Positions 26,529-36,001 of a DNA stretch of 64,000 nucleotides are shown in pieces. Position 1 is the stretch's first letter. Every line of letters begins with the position of its first letter. The notes beneath the pieces are model-generated. The model searched no databases, had not been told where the DNA came from, and saw nothing but the letters and a program-made list of their open reading frames with translations. Made by a program: the position numbers and the translations under genes. The stretch comes from Blastocatellia bacterium (GTDB lineage: Bacteria; Acidobacteriota; Blastocatellia; Pyrinomonadales; Pyrinomonadaceae): NCBI GenBank assembly GCA_003488005.1, contig DNND01000061.1, positions 64,557-128,556 on the forward strand. Direction: 5' to 3'.

Positions 26529-28790
26529 TTAGTTCATAAGAATGATGGCGGCATCCATCCCCGCCGGCGAGTATTCGTCGAGTCGCGCGCGTAGATTGGC
26601 CAGTCGTTGCGGCTGATATAGATCGTGGAACACGCCCATTTCCGACTCATCGTCTGCCCCTCGCGAAATTTCTGCGGCGCAATCGTCGGCAAGCTGGCAA
26701 TACTCGGGACGGCCATAGCGCGTGCTGTTGAAGCGCGGTTTGACTCGCGATTCTTCGTTTGTCTTTTGGTCGCCGGTTTTTCCTTTTGCAGCCAGATCGG
26801 GTTGGCACTGATAGCGCAACGGCGTCCTGGAGCCCGGCATTACATAGCAAAATCGCATGCAGCCTTGTTGACTCCGCGCCACGGTGACCTTGCCTTCGAA
26901 GATTGAATTCTCAGCGAGGTCAATCGCGTGCACCTGGACCTGACCGAAAACTGTCGAACGCTCGATTCGCAATCGGGCATGCGCGACGAGACAACCGGGC
27001 GCTCCGATCGCTTCACTGTTCGGATCCGTCGCATCAAGGATGCTATCGCTTAGGTGCAGACATAGCGGATCGATCCTGAATCCGTAGCCAATTCCATAAC
27101 AGCCCGACTCAGCGACTGCCGACGTGGTTTCCGCCTGCTGCCGGCGCGCCTCATACGGAGCAAAGTTACTCATCAGCGGATTAACCTGAATCGAACCGAG
27201 AATGCTCTTCTCGATTTCGACTCGAGCGTACGGACAGAACAATTCCAGGCTAGGCTCGGCCGGACGGTGCGGCTGACTGTAACTGTCAATCATCCAACCG
27301 GGCACAAACGTGCAGTGACGAATCTTAACGGCGGCTATCTCGCCTTCGATCGCTACACTTCGTCCACTGATCATCAGTCCGTCAAGCGTGACCCGGCTGC
27401 CTCGTTCACCTTCGATCGTCAGCGCATCGGGACGGTCGGTGTGCCAGTCGAGCAAGCGAATCACTGGTCGCTTGCCGTTGGCCGCTCTCAATTGCAGACT
27501 CTGCTCCGGTTGCAAGTGGACGTTGATCTGCTCGACGTAAACACTACTGTCCATGATCTCAATAACCGCGTGAGGATTCTTGTCGGCGTCATTCTTCCGC
27601 CATTTTCGGAGGGCCGCATTGATGGTATGAAATTTCTCCTTTGGTCCAACGCGGTAGAGCTTGTGGATTTCGGGTTGTGAGATCGGACGCTCGTATTCAC
27701 CACCGCCGATGTTCGCGCTGAAACCGTAATAGTACGAGACCCACACGCCATGCTTGGGAAGGTGGGCCGAGGGAAAAACTATTCGGCCGAGTACCGGATC
27801 GACCGCTACGCGATCGTGACGGGGGCGATAGCGCCATTCGCTGAGATCGGCGGGGACAATTCTGCCGGCCGGTATTAGTTCGCGTTCGGACGTTTCATCG
27901 CCGCCGCGTTTACGTTTGCGAATCCAAATCGAAACGCTTTTCCCGTCGCCGTAATAGGCTTGGGAAGCGCAGCTCCGACGCACCTGGTCCACAGTCTCAT
28001 GTGACTCAAACGCCTGCCGCCGGATCGCAACCGGCAAGTTTGTTTCTTGCGCGATGTCGGTTGCTTCGTTTTCGCGCACCGGTTTACCAAACAGCGGCGA
28101 GTCGTTTCCCAATACGCTGAACGTGTAACACTCCGGCCCAATATCTTCGGCGCCGTGGGCCCGGCTAAGCGTGACTGGACAAGCTTTGAGCCGGCAAGCG
28201 AACAGCCCGACACTGGGAATGTTGTAGCGACCGGTTGCCCGATTAGAACTTATTCGGCGAATGTCAGGGACGTGGGCCGTCTGATCGAACGGGCCATCAA
28301 GCAAACCCAATCGCATTTCATGTCGCACATCCACGGTTCCGCCCCGGCGGATGTGTTGAAGATTTATGTTTTCCGATCGGCCGAGCAGTCTGAAGAACTC
28401 GACCGCGCGCGCGGGCCAGCCGGCGACGTCGTTTGCCAGCAACTCGAGTAATGCCAGCGTGCCTTTTTGACGCCGGAAGCGAATGGTATTCGCAAGCTCG
28501 CGCCGCGGAATCAGAATCTTGTTACGTTCGCGGTCACGCGTGCTGCCCGAGCTACCAGGCTCGCCCGCCTCATGAACCTGTTGCCATCCGATCAAGTCCC
28601 CGATGTAAGGCACCACCCAATCGTCACAGGTTTCGATGAACCAATTCTGATAGAGCTGAGCAATGTCTGCTTCAACTACGTCGACTTGCTCCTCGACGAC
28701 CCGGAGCAATGCCTGCAACGGATAACCTCGCTCGGCATCGCGCTGGCGATAGATCGCCGGCAGCAGTTGGTATAAGTGATCGGTATTCAT
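26529..28790 (-). CDS. eCIS phage tail protein I-like, with probable beta-helix
   Basis: 753 aa. The first 110 residues (LYQLLPAIYRQRDAE, LQALLRVVEEQVDVVEADI, DDWVVPYIGDLIGW) match phage tail protein I-like baseplate-periphery proteins. The second half, from about 390, has repeated short strands (VAIEGEIAAVKIRHCTFVPG, LSDSILDATD, LRIERSTVFGQV) as in right-handed beta-helices of fibres and spikes. It begins immediately after the second J-type protein. It likely sits at the baseplate rim and may hold or form the receptor-binding fibre. Confidence 0.8.
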   Translation of the reverse strand: MNTDHLYQLLPAIYRQRDAERGYPLQALLRVVEEQVDVVEADIAQLYQNWFIETCDDWVVPYIGDLIGWQQVHEAGEPGSSGSTRDRERNKILIPRRELANTIRFRRQKGTLALLELLANDVAGWPARAVEFFRLLGRSENINLQHIRRGGTVDVRHEMRLGLLDGPFDQTAHVPDIRRISSNRATGRYNIPSVGLFACRLKACPVTLSRAHGAEDIGPECYTFSVLGNDSPLFGKPVRENEATDIAQETNLPVAIRRQAFESHETVDQVRRSCASQAYYGDGKSVSIWIRKRKRGGDETSERELIPAGRIVPADLSEWRYRPRHDRVAVDPVLGRIVFPSAHLPKHGVWVSYYYGFSANIGGGEYERPISQPEIHKLYRVGPKEKFHTINAALRKWRKNDADKNPHAVIEIMDSSVYVEQINVHLQPEQSLQLRAANGKRPVIRLLDWHTDRPDALTIEGERGSRVTLDGLMISGRSVAIEGEIAAVKIRHCTFVPGWMIDSYSQPHRPAEPSLELFCPYARVEIEKSILGSIQVNPLMSNFAPYEARRQQAETTSAVAESGCYGIGYGFRIDPLCLHLSDSILDATDPNSEAIGAPGCLVAHARLRIERSTVFGQVQVHAIDLAENSIFEGKVTVARSQQGCMRFCYVMPGSRTPLRYQCQPDLAAKGKTGDQKTNEESRVKPRFNSTRYGRPEYCQLADDCAAEISRGADDESEMGVFHDLYQPQRLANLRARLDEYSPAGMDAAIILMN

Positions 28791-28792
28791 AG

Positions 28793-31700
28793 TTATTCAA
28801 TCAAGTTGAGGATCAATGTGTCGGGAACTTCCGGTACCAGATACGTCAACTGCGCGGGACGAATTGCGTGCGTACCAATCGTCGGCAGCTCCGGAAGATT
28901 AATCACAACGCGCGAGGGAGGTTTGCCTTTGTTCACGATCAGCTGCAACGCCTCAGTCAGCTCGTTGGGAGTGCGCACACTGCCGTCGGCATTTCTTTCG
29001 GCAACTCCGCCAAAGGCATCAACGTCGACATAAGCGACGCCGCGCACCGCTTGCATTGCGCTCAGGACTTCGCTCAGAAATACATCCTGGCCCAACTCGC
29101 GAGCTTCGAAGCTGAAGGTTTCGAGCAGTCTAGCGCGAATCAGCGGCGCCACTTTCTCCCAGACGTAATCGGGAAGCAGCCGAACGCCGGCGCTGATGAC
29201 CAACAGCTGAAGCTCTCGCACCGCGACGCTGACGGGCAGAGCCGGATCGCCAAATTGAACGAGCGCCAATCGCAGGTTGCGCAGCACGTCAGAGTCGGGC
29301 GCGATCGGAATATCATCTGCCCCGGCGATGGTGACGTGCACCAGCTCGCGGCTGCCGTCCGAGAGTCGAACGGAAAACGCTTTTCCGACTCCTCCAAAAG
29401 TACGCGTCAAGTCGGCGTAGTCACTGGTGGAAACCAGGCGGTCCAGCGCCAGTACTGCCAGCGGCGCGTTTCGGCGAGCCTGATCGCGCGTTTCGGGATC
29501 CGCGCCCCCGCTCGCTTTCCGCGGATTGTTTACGTCTTTAACGCTGAGCGGCCGCGCAGCGAGCAGCGTGATCTTTCCTTCCGCCACGTTTCCTGCCCTG
29601 CCCAGGCCCTGACGGAATTTCGCTCGAATATTTTCCAGGCCCGTCGGCAGCCGGGCGCCTTGTTTGCCATTGCCGAAGATGACCGTGGTTACTTCCGAGT
29701 CGCTTCGCGTGGTGACAAATCGCCGCGCAGTCGGCTGCAGACCAAAGATGGTTTCCGCCTCGTGCCATTCGACGTCGTCGACAAAGACTTTCAAAGTACT
29801 TTCGACACCCGAGGGCGTGGGCGCGGAGACGTAAGTTAACGGAGACTGCTTGAGTGCGAATTGCTGCAGCGTTTTGCTGCCGTCGCCGCTGCCGAGTGTC
29901 TCTTGCCGACTTTCTCCGTGAGTGGCCCTGACGACATTTGCCCAGATGGTTACCTGGTTGCGTGCGTAGCAATATTTGAGATCGGCGGCGAGTTTGATTC
30001 GCGTGTGTGTAGTGTCCCCGGGTATCTCGGGATCGAAGTCGTGAACGACTTCGGCCAGCATCCCCAACTCGAGCCCCTTAACGCCGGAGATGGGATTCTC
30101 AAACGCGTCGCGCATGTCCGCGCGCTCGCCTTCGACAATTACCCAGCGACCCGATTTCAACTCGCTGTAGAGACCGTCGAGCACGATCCATCCGCCGTTC
30201 TCCCTGGTGGTACAAATATCTTCTTCGATCGGCTCCTCGGCGAGCTGCAGCAATTCAGACTGGGCATAGACCACTGTCCGCCGGATAATCTGAAACTCGT
30301 TTGGTAGTGGATCAGCATTAGCTATTTTCAACCAGGGTGCGGCGCCGGTGCCGGCTGCGGCACCGAGTTCCAAACGTGTTGCTTTTCCACTGAGGCCGTA
30401 CGCGCCGCGTGAGATGTTATTGACTTTCGCTGCCCGCGCGATCAACAGCGGGTGACTGACCAACTGAAGTTCGCGAGTGCTATCTTTAATTATCGCGTCG
30501 GTATCCACCGCGACCCAGCTCTCGTGCTGAATCTTGTCAAAGCCGCCGTCGAGATAAATCACGCTGCATATTTGGGGAAGGTCGGTTGCTCCGCCAGGCC
30601 TTTCGAATTCCTCAGTCTTTCTGACGTCATTGACTGTCCACTCATTGAAATCGACTGTGGAGGTTTTGGAATTAGCGTCACCAGTGACAGTACTGCGGAG
30701 CGGCGCGTTGTTCCCGAACGGTGCAGACTTGACGCGAAAAGCGTAGACCTCAGGCGGAACCGAGCGGGTCGCTGGAGTCGAACCAAGTGCGATGGGCAGC
30801 GAGTTTAGTAATGCAGGTTGAAACACTCCAAGTGCCTGGATGCCGAGATCCGAATGCAGGCGGAAGGCGGACACTGAATCGCGTCCCAGCCGCAACTGAT
30901 TGCGTGGCGGCACCGAAGCCGCCTTTGTTAGGCCATCCACTACCGCCCTCAGCATCTGATCCTCTGGATCTCTGGTATGAACCTGGGCCAAAGTCGCCGG
31001 CGCTGAAGCTGAGATCATATTTACACCGCTGGTTTCTTCTGCCGGGCTTTCTTGCAGCGACGCAAGCTTTTCTTCTAATTCTTCAGAAAGCGCGTTCACT
31101 CGATCTCTGAGGGCTCTGCTTATGTTTCTCCTGGCCGTAACTCGCGCGAGGCCGGGCAGCGTTTCGCGCTCGACAAAATCGGCCAGCTCGGCGTCGGTCC
31201 GCCCGGCGTTCAATTCTTCCGACAGAGCTTTCAAATGTGCTTCGGCGGCCCCGGCGTTTTTGAATTCAGCAATGAGCGTGTTCAAAGACTTCCTGGTTGC
31301 AGCGTGCGGACGACCGGATGCGAGCCACGGCCAGACCACCACTTGCGTTCGGTCAGCCGCACTGTCGGCGTTGACTTCGATCACGCGAAGCAGTGTTGCT
31401 GAATTGCCCAGGCTCATTAGCAGGGGATCGCCTTGATTGAGTCCGGTCGTCGTTCCTTTGAAGTAGAGTTTGGGGGCGCGTTTCTCAACGGCCGCCCGCT
31501 GCAGTCTTTCAAGGCTCAGCGGTCGTGTCTGGCGCGGAACCAGTTTGTTCCAGCTCCCGCGCGCTTCAAACTCCTCAACATTCTCGAAAGTTTGCGGAAG
31601 TTCGCCCGGACCTGGAACACTCTGCGCGCGCACCTCAAACGGCTTAACCACCACCTTTTCGTTCTTCTCAATCGTCAACGCCAGATAAACGCTCGCTGCC

Positions 31701-32119
31701 ACACCGGGTCGCAATCGGTAGCCGACCAATCGAGCGAGCTCAATAATTGAGCGGCGCTCGGTGGCTGTGCGCAGGTAGCCTTCGGCCGCGATTCGCTCCT
31801 GATAAAAAGTCAGCACGTCGGCAACAGTGGCCCAGGCGTCGAGCAACGCTATGGACGGATCACCGGTGTCACGAGTCGAGAGGTTCAACAGAGGTCGCAG
31901 GCCTGCGCCCGCGCGACACTCTTCGTTGCTACCCAGGCACAACGTCGAAAGTCGCGCCAGCATCGTTTCCAAAAACGTCGCTTGCGTTCCCACGCGGTAT
32001 GCGAGCGTTTTGCGGCCCGGTCGATTCGTCACCAGCAGCGGCGTCAATGCTTCAACGCCCGCACAGCAGCCGCAAGGTGTCCTGCCTGGACCACAGCCGC
32101 ATTGCGTATGTCGGATCAT
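28793..32119 (-). CDS. eCIS baseplate wedge protein, Pvc12/Afp12-type
   Basis: 1108 aa. Starts with a Cys-rich CGCCAGVEALTPLLVTNRPG, then TLAYRVGTQATFLETMLARLS and ALLDAWATVADVLTFYQERI, the conserved entry of the large putative baseplate assembly protein family. The C-terminal third resembles baseplate J (DQARRNAPLAVLALDRLVS, YADLTRTFGGVGKAFSV). Its ATG overlaps the preceding stop (ATGA). Together with the previous J-type protein it would form the wedge triangles around the hub. Confidence 0.88.
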   Translation of the reverse strand: MIRHTQCGCGPGRTPCGCCAGVEALTPLLVTNRPGRKTLAYRVGTQATFLETMLARLSTLCLGSNEECRAGAGLRPLLNLSTRDTGDPSIALLDAWATVADVLTFYQERIAAEGYLRTATERRSIIELARLVGYRLRPGVAASVYLALTIEKNEKVVVKPFEVRAQSVPGPGELPQTFENVEEFEARGSWNKLVPRQTRPLSLERLQRAAVEKRAPKLYFKGTTTGLNQGDPLLMSLGNSATLLRVIEVNADSAADRTQVVVWPWLASGRPHAATRKSLNTLIAEFKNAGAAEAHLKALSEELNAGRTDAELADFVERETLPGLARVTARRNISRALRDRVNALSEELEEKLASLQESPAEETSGVNMISASAPATLAQVHTRDPEDQMLRAVVDGLTKAASVPPRNQLRLGRDSVSAFRLHSDLGIQALGVFQPALLNSLPIALGSTPATRSVPPEVYAFRVKSAPFGNNAPLRSTVTGDANSKTSTVDFNEWTVNDVRKTEEFERPGGATDLPQICSVIYLDGGFDKIQHESWVAVDTDAIIKDSTRELQLVSHPLLIARAAKVNNISRGAYGLSGKATRLELGAAAGTGAAPWLKIANADPLPNEFQIIRRTVVYAQSELLQLAEEPIEEDICTTRENGGWIVLDGLYSELKSGRWVIVEGERADMRDAFENPISGVKGLELGMLAEVVHDFDPEIPGDTTHTRIKLAADLKYCYARNQVTIWANVVRATHGESRQETLGSGDGSKTLQQFALKQSPLTYVSAPTPSGVESTLKVFVDDVEWHEAETIFGLQPTARRFVTTRSDSEVTTVIFGNGKQGARLPTGLENIRAKFRQGLGRAGNVAEGKITLLAARPLSVKDVNNPRKASGGADPETRDQARRNAPLAVLALDRLVSTSDYADLTRTFGGVGKAFSVRLSDGSRELVHVTIAGADDIPIAPDSDVLRNLRLALVQFGDPALPVSVAVRELQLLVISAGVRLLPDYVWEKVAPLIRARLLETFSFEARELGQDVFLSEVLSAMQAVRGVAYVDVDAFGGVAERNADGSVRTPNELTEALQLIVNKGKPPSRVVINLPELPTIGTHAIRPAQLTYLVPEVPDTLILNLIE

Positions 32120-34728
32120 CTGCCGCCTCCCATCTGCAAAGTGAAGGTGCCGTTCTCGGGCAGGCTGGGATCATTGTCCAGTTGCGCCACCTCCAGCGGT
32201 CCCAGCGGCAGGACGCCGTTCTCAATCTCTTGTTGCGGCCCCTCGCCCAGCCGCTCAAGTAGTGAGACTTCGACGCTCTCGACCCCTTCTATCGACTGCG
32301 CGCGCGCAACCAGACTGCTCAAAAAGATTCCTTCGCCGAAACTCAAATTGTCGGAATGAAAAAACCCTCTGCGCCCGTCAGCCAGCACTCGATTGCTGAA
32401 CAGGTCCAGTAACTCTGCCTTGACGTGACCACGCAAGTAATGTGAAGCGACGCAGACTTTCATTTCGATGAGGAGCGGCACGAGACGAGCCGATTTCACA
32501 ACCACGTCGTGACCGATTCTGCGATAGCGTTGCAGCCGGCGTTGGATCGCCGCGAGCAGCGAAGGATCCGCTTCCTCTTTGCCGAATTCATCGACGGCTA
32601 CGAGCGCCTCGTAACGTCCGCCGTTCCAGCGAAGCGTGGCCGCCGCTCGCTGCACGCGGCCGGCGAACTCGCGCTCGACCAACGCGCGATAGTCAGCGGC
32701 GATAATCGCGCGCTGCAACTGCTGTCGAAATGCGTAAGGCGCAAACAGTTTCGCTTCGGCCATCGGCTCGGGATCGGTGCCGCCTGAGGCTGGCAGCGGA
32801 TTGCGAACGTCGATGACTCCGCCGATGATTTTCTGTTTTCGAAAGACGACGTGCTTGATTGACTCGGCGCCGACATTGCCCGCTAAACCATTCCCAGCGC
32901 GATACACGGCTTTGAATTTCATGTTGGGCGCCGGGCCCCGGCCGAGCTCGCCATCGCCGAATCGCAGATGGGCGTGCCCGTCGTTGTCGATCTCGGCTAC
33001 GAAATGTTGTTCGCCGGCGCCGCTGCTCAGCAAGTCGGGTCGCGGGAGCCAGAGCGGGTCATCATTTGGCGCCGGATCGCTTGTCAGCCGCACTTCCGGC
33101 AAAACTTGTCTGACATCCTGAATCAGGGCACGAGCCGCGGGCGTCTTCGGCCCGAGCGGCTGCGCAAACGTCAGCGGACTCTGCTTCAAAACAGGTCCGT
33201 ACTTGCCCGCGATTAATTGGGTCTCCGACGTCATTCCTTCGCACTCGCAACGCTCGATGGTTTCGTCGACAGGCACCGGATCGAGGTCTTCTTCAATAGT
33301 CGTTCCGTGATCGACCAGCAGCACATTGCCGCGCGCGACGCTCACCTGCCGAATGAACTCGCAAGCTGGCGGCGGTCCCAGGACCGACAGGCAAAGCGGA
33401 AAGGGAAGCGCGTCTTCCGCAGCCCATTCAATTTCAACGATCGAATCTCCGGTGAGCGCATCCGTCGACGCCTCGACGCGCGTCAAGCGAACGACGTGAC
33501 GATGCGCAGGATCGGCATCGGAATGATTTCCGGTTTTTGGTCCAACGACTTCTTCGAAGATCAGATAATCACCCGGCTTCAGCCAAAGCTTTGGCGCACC
33601 GGCTTGCTTGTCCTGCTCGGATTCATCGTTAGGTTTTTGATCCTGCGGGCCGTATTGCGAATCTGTGGGATGTGGGCAGCCGGGATCGGCATCTTCTTTT
33701 ACCAACTCGCCGATCAGCGTCGCGAAGGTTGCGCCGCGCTCGAGGCAACACTCGTCATCACCCCAGGTGTAGAAATGCATTTCGGAGTGCGACGCAAAAA
33801 GCCTGATGGTTTCATTGCCTATCGGCTCAAAAGTTTCATAACTACCGGTGGCGAGATACTGAAGATCAACGGGTGTCAGCGCGACGTCAAATGACGAAGG
33901 CGCCGCTTGCGGCCGCGTAATAAAGAACAGCTCACGCGGGTCGAATTCCATCGGGCTGCCGTTTGTTTTCACAGTGACCCAGGCCCGCGCGTTGGCACCT
34001 TCGTGCAACAGGTAATCAACCAACCGCGCATGGCGCCGCACCGAAATACGCAGTCTGGCGGTTTCCAGATAAGCCTCGGTAGCGACCGCGTCCTGGTAGT
34101 AGCTGAGATGATCGCCGACGTAGGCTAGCAATTCGATGAGCGCGATTCCGAGGTCGGGTACGTGCCGCTCACGCCAGTCGGGCATCAACAACGCGAGGCG
34201 GTCAAACATTAATTGCCGGAAGCTCTCATAATCCTTCGCCAGATAGTTAGTCTCCGGTTGAGATCGCTCGACCGGTGGACACTGCGGCTGGTTCGCACAA
34301 TCAAGATCGCTCGCACACTCAACCTTGAAATTGAAATCAAGCGAGTCGTAGCGCGGATCGAACAATGGATGTGGTTGCGGACGTCCTTGTGAGTCGCGCG
34401 CGACGATGCGCAGCGTGTAAGTCGAAAAGTCGCCGGGGCGATCGACCACCACCTCGAGCGTGTCGTCGAATTCGGGATCATCCGAAGGGTAAGTCACCGC
34501 ACTGAGGACTTTGATTTTTCTTATGCGGCGTCCGCCTTCGATCACGACGTTCTGCTTTCGAATTTCGTGCGCTCCCTGAGGGGCCCTGCCCAGAAAATGA
34601 ACCGTTAGCCGGGTCTGCTTGGGAGCGGCGTTTGGCTCAACTTCAAGGTAATCGAGTCCATACAGCTCGTCCTGTTGCCGCACGGCTTCGCGTCGACGTT
34701 CGCTATTGCATACGAGGCTCGTCGTCAT
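32116..34728 (-). CDS. eCIS baseplate wedge protein, Pvc11/Afp11-type (baseplate J)
   Basis: 870 aa from the ATG at 34728, whose A is also the last base of the gp25 stop (TAATG); an upstream in-frame start would overlap gp25 by 135 bases and is rejected. Conserved stretches: YESFRQLMFDRLALLMPDWR, ALIELLAYVGDHLSYYQDAV and a baseplate J-like C-terminal part. It forms the wedge that links sheath and hub in contractile tails. Coupled on both sides. Confidence 0.88.
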   Translation of the reverse strand: MTTSLVCNSERRREAVRQQDELYGLDYLEVEPNAAPKQTRLTVHFLGRAPQGAHEIRKQNVVIEGGRRIRKIKVLSAVTYPSDDPEFDDTLEVVVDRPGDFSTYTLRIVARDSQGRPQPHPLFDPRYDSLDFNFKVECASDLDCANQPQCPPVERSQPETNYLAKDYESFRQLMFDRLALLMPDWRERHVPDLGIALIELLAYVGDHLSYYQDAVATEAYLETARLRISVRRHARLVDYLLHEGANARAWVTVKTNGSPMEFDPRELFFITRPQAAPSSFDVALTPVDLQYLATGSYETFEPIGNETIRLFASHSEMHFYTWGDDECCLERGATFATLIGELVKEDADPGCPHPTDSQYGPQDQKPNDESEQDKQAGAPKLWLKPGDYLIFEEVVGPKTGNHSDADPAHRHVVRLTRVEASTDALTGDSIVEIEWAAEDALPFPLCLSVLGPPPACEFIRQVSVARGNVLLVDHGTTIEEDLDPVPVDETIERCECEGMTSETQLIAGKYGPVLKQSPLTFAQPLGPKTPAARALIQDVRQVLPEVRLTSDPAPNDDPLWLPRPDLLSSGAGEQHFVAEIDNDGHAHLRFGDGELGRGPAPNMKFKAVYRAGNGLAGNVGAESIKHVVFRKQKIIGGVIDVRNPLPASGGTDPEPMAEAKLFAPYAFRQQLQRAIIAADYRALVEREFAGRVQRAAATLRWNGGRYEALVAVDEFGKEEADPSLLAAIQRRLQRYRRIGHDVVVKSARLVPLLIEMKVCVASHYLRGHVKAELLDLFSNRVLADGRRGFFHSDNLSFGEGIFLSSLVARAQSIEGVESVEVSLLERLGEGPQQEIENGVLPLGPLEVAQLDNDPSLPENGTFTLQMGGGR

Positions 34729-35090
34729 TAGGCAATACTCCGGGTGAAAGTCGTGCTGACGGTTTGTTGGGTGCGGCTGACGACATATTGAACTTCGATC
34801 CGCAGCTCGGCATCGTCGCTGACCACTGCCAGATTCTTTACTTCGATCAGGTCGCCCAGCCACTGTTGCAAACCGGCCTGGATGACGAACTGAAGCGCAG
34901 TTGCCAATTCGGGGCTGTTCGGCGCAAAGACCATTTGCAGCAGGCCGCTGCCGAAGTCGGGCCGGTTGACGCGTTCGCCGGGGCTGGTGAGCAAGAACTG
35001 CTCGATCATGTCGCGTATGTGATCGTCGTCGGTCGTAGCACTCGTCCGGCCGCGCTGATCGAAATGAAATGGATAATCGATATTCATCAC
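34728..35090 (-). CDS. eCIS baseplate protein, gp25/GPW family
   Basis: 120 aa. Contains the family pattern DHIRDMIEQFLLTSPGERVN, PDFGSGL and a beta-rich C-terminus (LRIEVQYVVSRTQQ). gp25-like proteins nucleate sheath assembly at the baseplate; equivalent to Pvc9/Afp9. It lies 8 bases after the PAAR-like gene and overlaps the next gene by one base. Confidence 0.9.
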   Translation of the reverse strand: MMNIDYPFHFDQRGRTSATTDDDHIRDMIEQFLLTSPGERVNRPDFGSGLLQMVFAPNSPELATALQFVIQAGLQQWLGDLIEVKNLAVVSDDAELRIEVQYVVSRTQQTVSTTFTRSIA

Positions 35091-35098
35091 ATCCTCGT

Positions 35099-35425
35099 TT
35101 ACAGCCCGCTCACTCTTGTTTGTGTGACGAGAATCAGCAGCGGCGTGCCCGTCGGCGCACAGATCGCCTGACTACTTTGGACCAGGAGTGGTTGTCCGTT
35201 TGAAAGCACTCGCGTAGTTCCACTCAACCACTGCGCGGTGACACATGGTCCGTTCGCGCCGGGCGGAGGCGGCAGAGCGCAGCCGGCAACGACGTACGGC
35301 GCGGTCATTAGCACCGTTGGCTGCCCGCTCACAAGTACTCGCGGATTAGGGACCGTGGGTTGCGCCTGGCCCCCGTGAGAGCAAAGCACCTGAGCACCAA
35401 CATGGACCAAAAATCCTGGCATCAC
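35099..35425 (-). CDS. eCIS PAAR-like spike tip
   Basis: 108 aa, Gly/Pro/Val-rich with short beta repeats: LVHVGAQVLCSHGGQAQ at the start, VLVSGQPTVLM and VLSNGQPLLVQSS. The PAAR-like fold would cap the spike with a metal site; Cys14, His16 and further cysteines (CALPPPPGANGPC, AICAPTG) are possible ligands. It directly follows the gpV-like spike gene as in Pvc10/Afp10. Confidence 0.82.
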   Translation of the reverse strand: MMPGFLVHVGAQVLCSHGGQAQPTVPNPRVLVSGQPTVLMTAPYVVAGCALPPPPGANGPCVTAQWLSGTTRVLSNGQPLLVQSSQAICAPTGTPLLILVTQTRVSGL

Positions 35426-35434
35426 TGCTCCTTT

Positions 35435-36001
35435 TTAGATCACAACGAAAGCACCGTTATTCATCGTAATCATTGGGCCGATCATCTGGATGGTTGCGCC
35501 TTTGCCGTTCGAAATGAACACTCCCGCATCGTTGACGACGATGGCAGCGCCGGTCGCGCTTTTAAGAATGATTCCTCCGGTTGGCGGGGCCGGCGGCATC
35601 ACCGGCGGCGGCACCGATGGCGGAAGGTCACTGATGATGATTGCGTTTTGCAGTAACGACTGAATCACGATGCTCGGATCGGCCGGATTGCCCACTTTAG
35701 CCGCCAAGGGAATGTCGGACTGCAGTCCCCACCGGCAGCCGACCCAGATCGGCTGATCGGGATCGCCGTGCTCGAACTCGACCCATACCCCCGCGCCAAT
35801 TGGTGGCACCATGTACACTCCCATCGGCGGACCGGTCGGCCCCGCCAACGGCACGCACGGTTCCGCCCAACTCGAAGGAATCACGCCGAGGACGTCCGGC
35901 ACGATCAATTGCAATCGCCCGCGCTGCTCGGGATCCACATTCTGGATAACCGTGCCGCGAAACTTACCGAGGTACGTTTTGTTTGGACTTGATGCTGTCA
36001 T
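35435..36001 (-). CDS. eCIS spike protein, gpV/VgrG OB-fold
   Basis: 188 aa. OB-fold baseplate assembly protein V domain: GKFRGTVIQNVDPEQRGRLQ, VPDVLG, WAEPCVPLAG, VEFEHGDPDQPIWVG. The C-terminal 60 residues are short beta repeats (IILKSATGAAIVV, GVFISNGKGATIQM) expected for a beta-helical needle. Overlaps the hub gene stop by ATGA. In many eCIS the hub and spike are fused (Pvc8); here they are two genes. Confidence 0.88.
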   Translation of the reverse strand: MTASSPNKTYLGKFRGTVIQNVDPEQRGRLQLIVPDVLGVIPSSWAEPCVPLAGPTGPPMGVYMVPPIGAGVWVEFEHGDPDQPIWVGCRWGLQSDIPLAAKVGNPADPSIVIQSLLQNAIIISDLPPSVPPPVMPPAPPTGGIILKSATGAAIVVNDAGVFISNGKGATIQMIGPMITMNNGAFVVI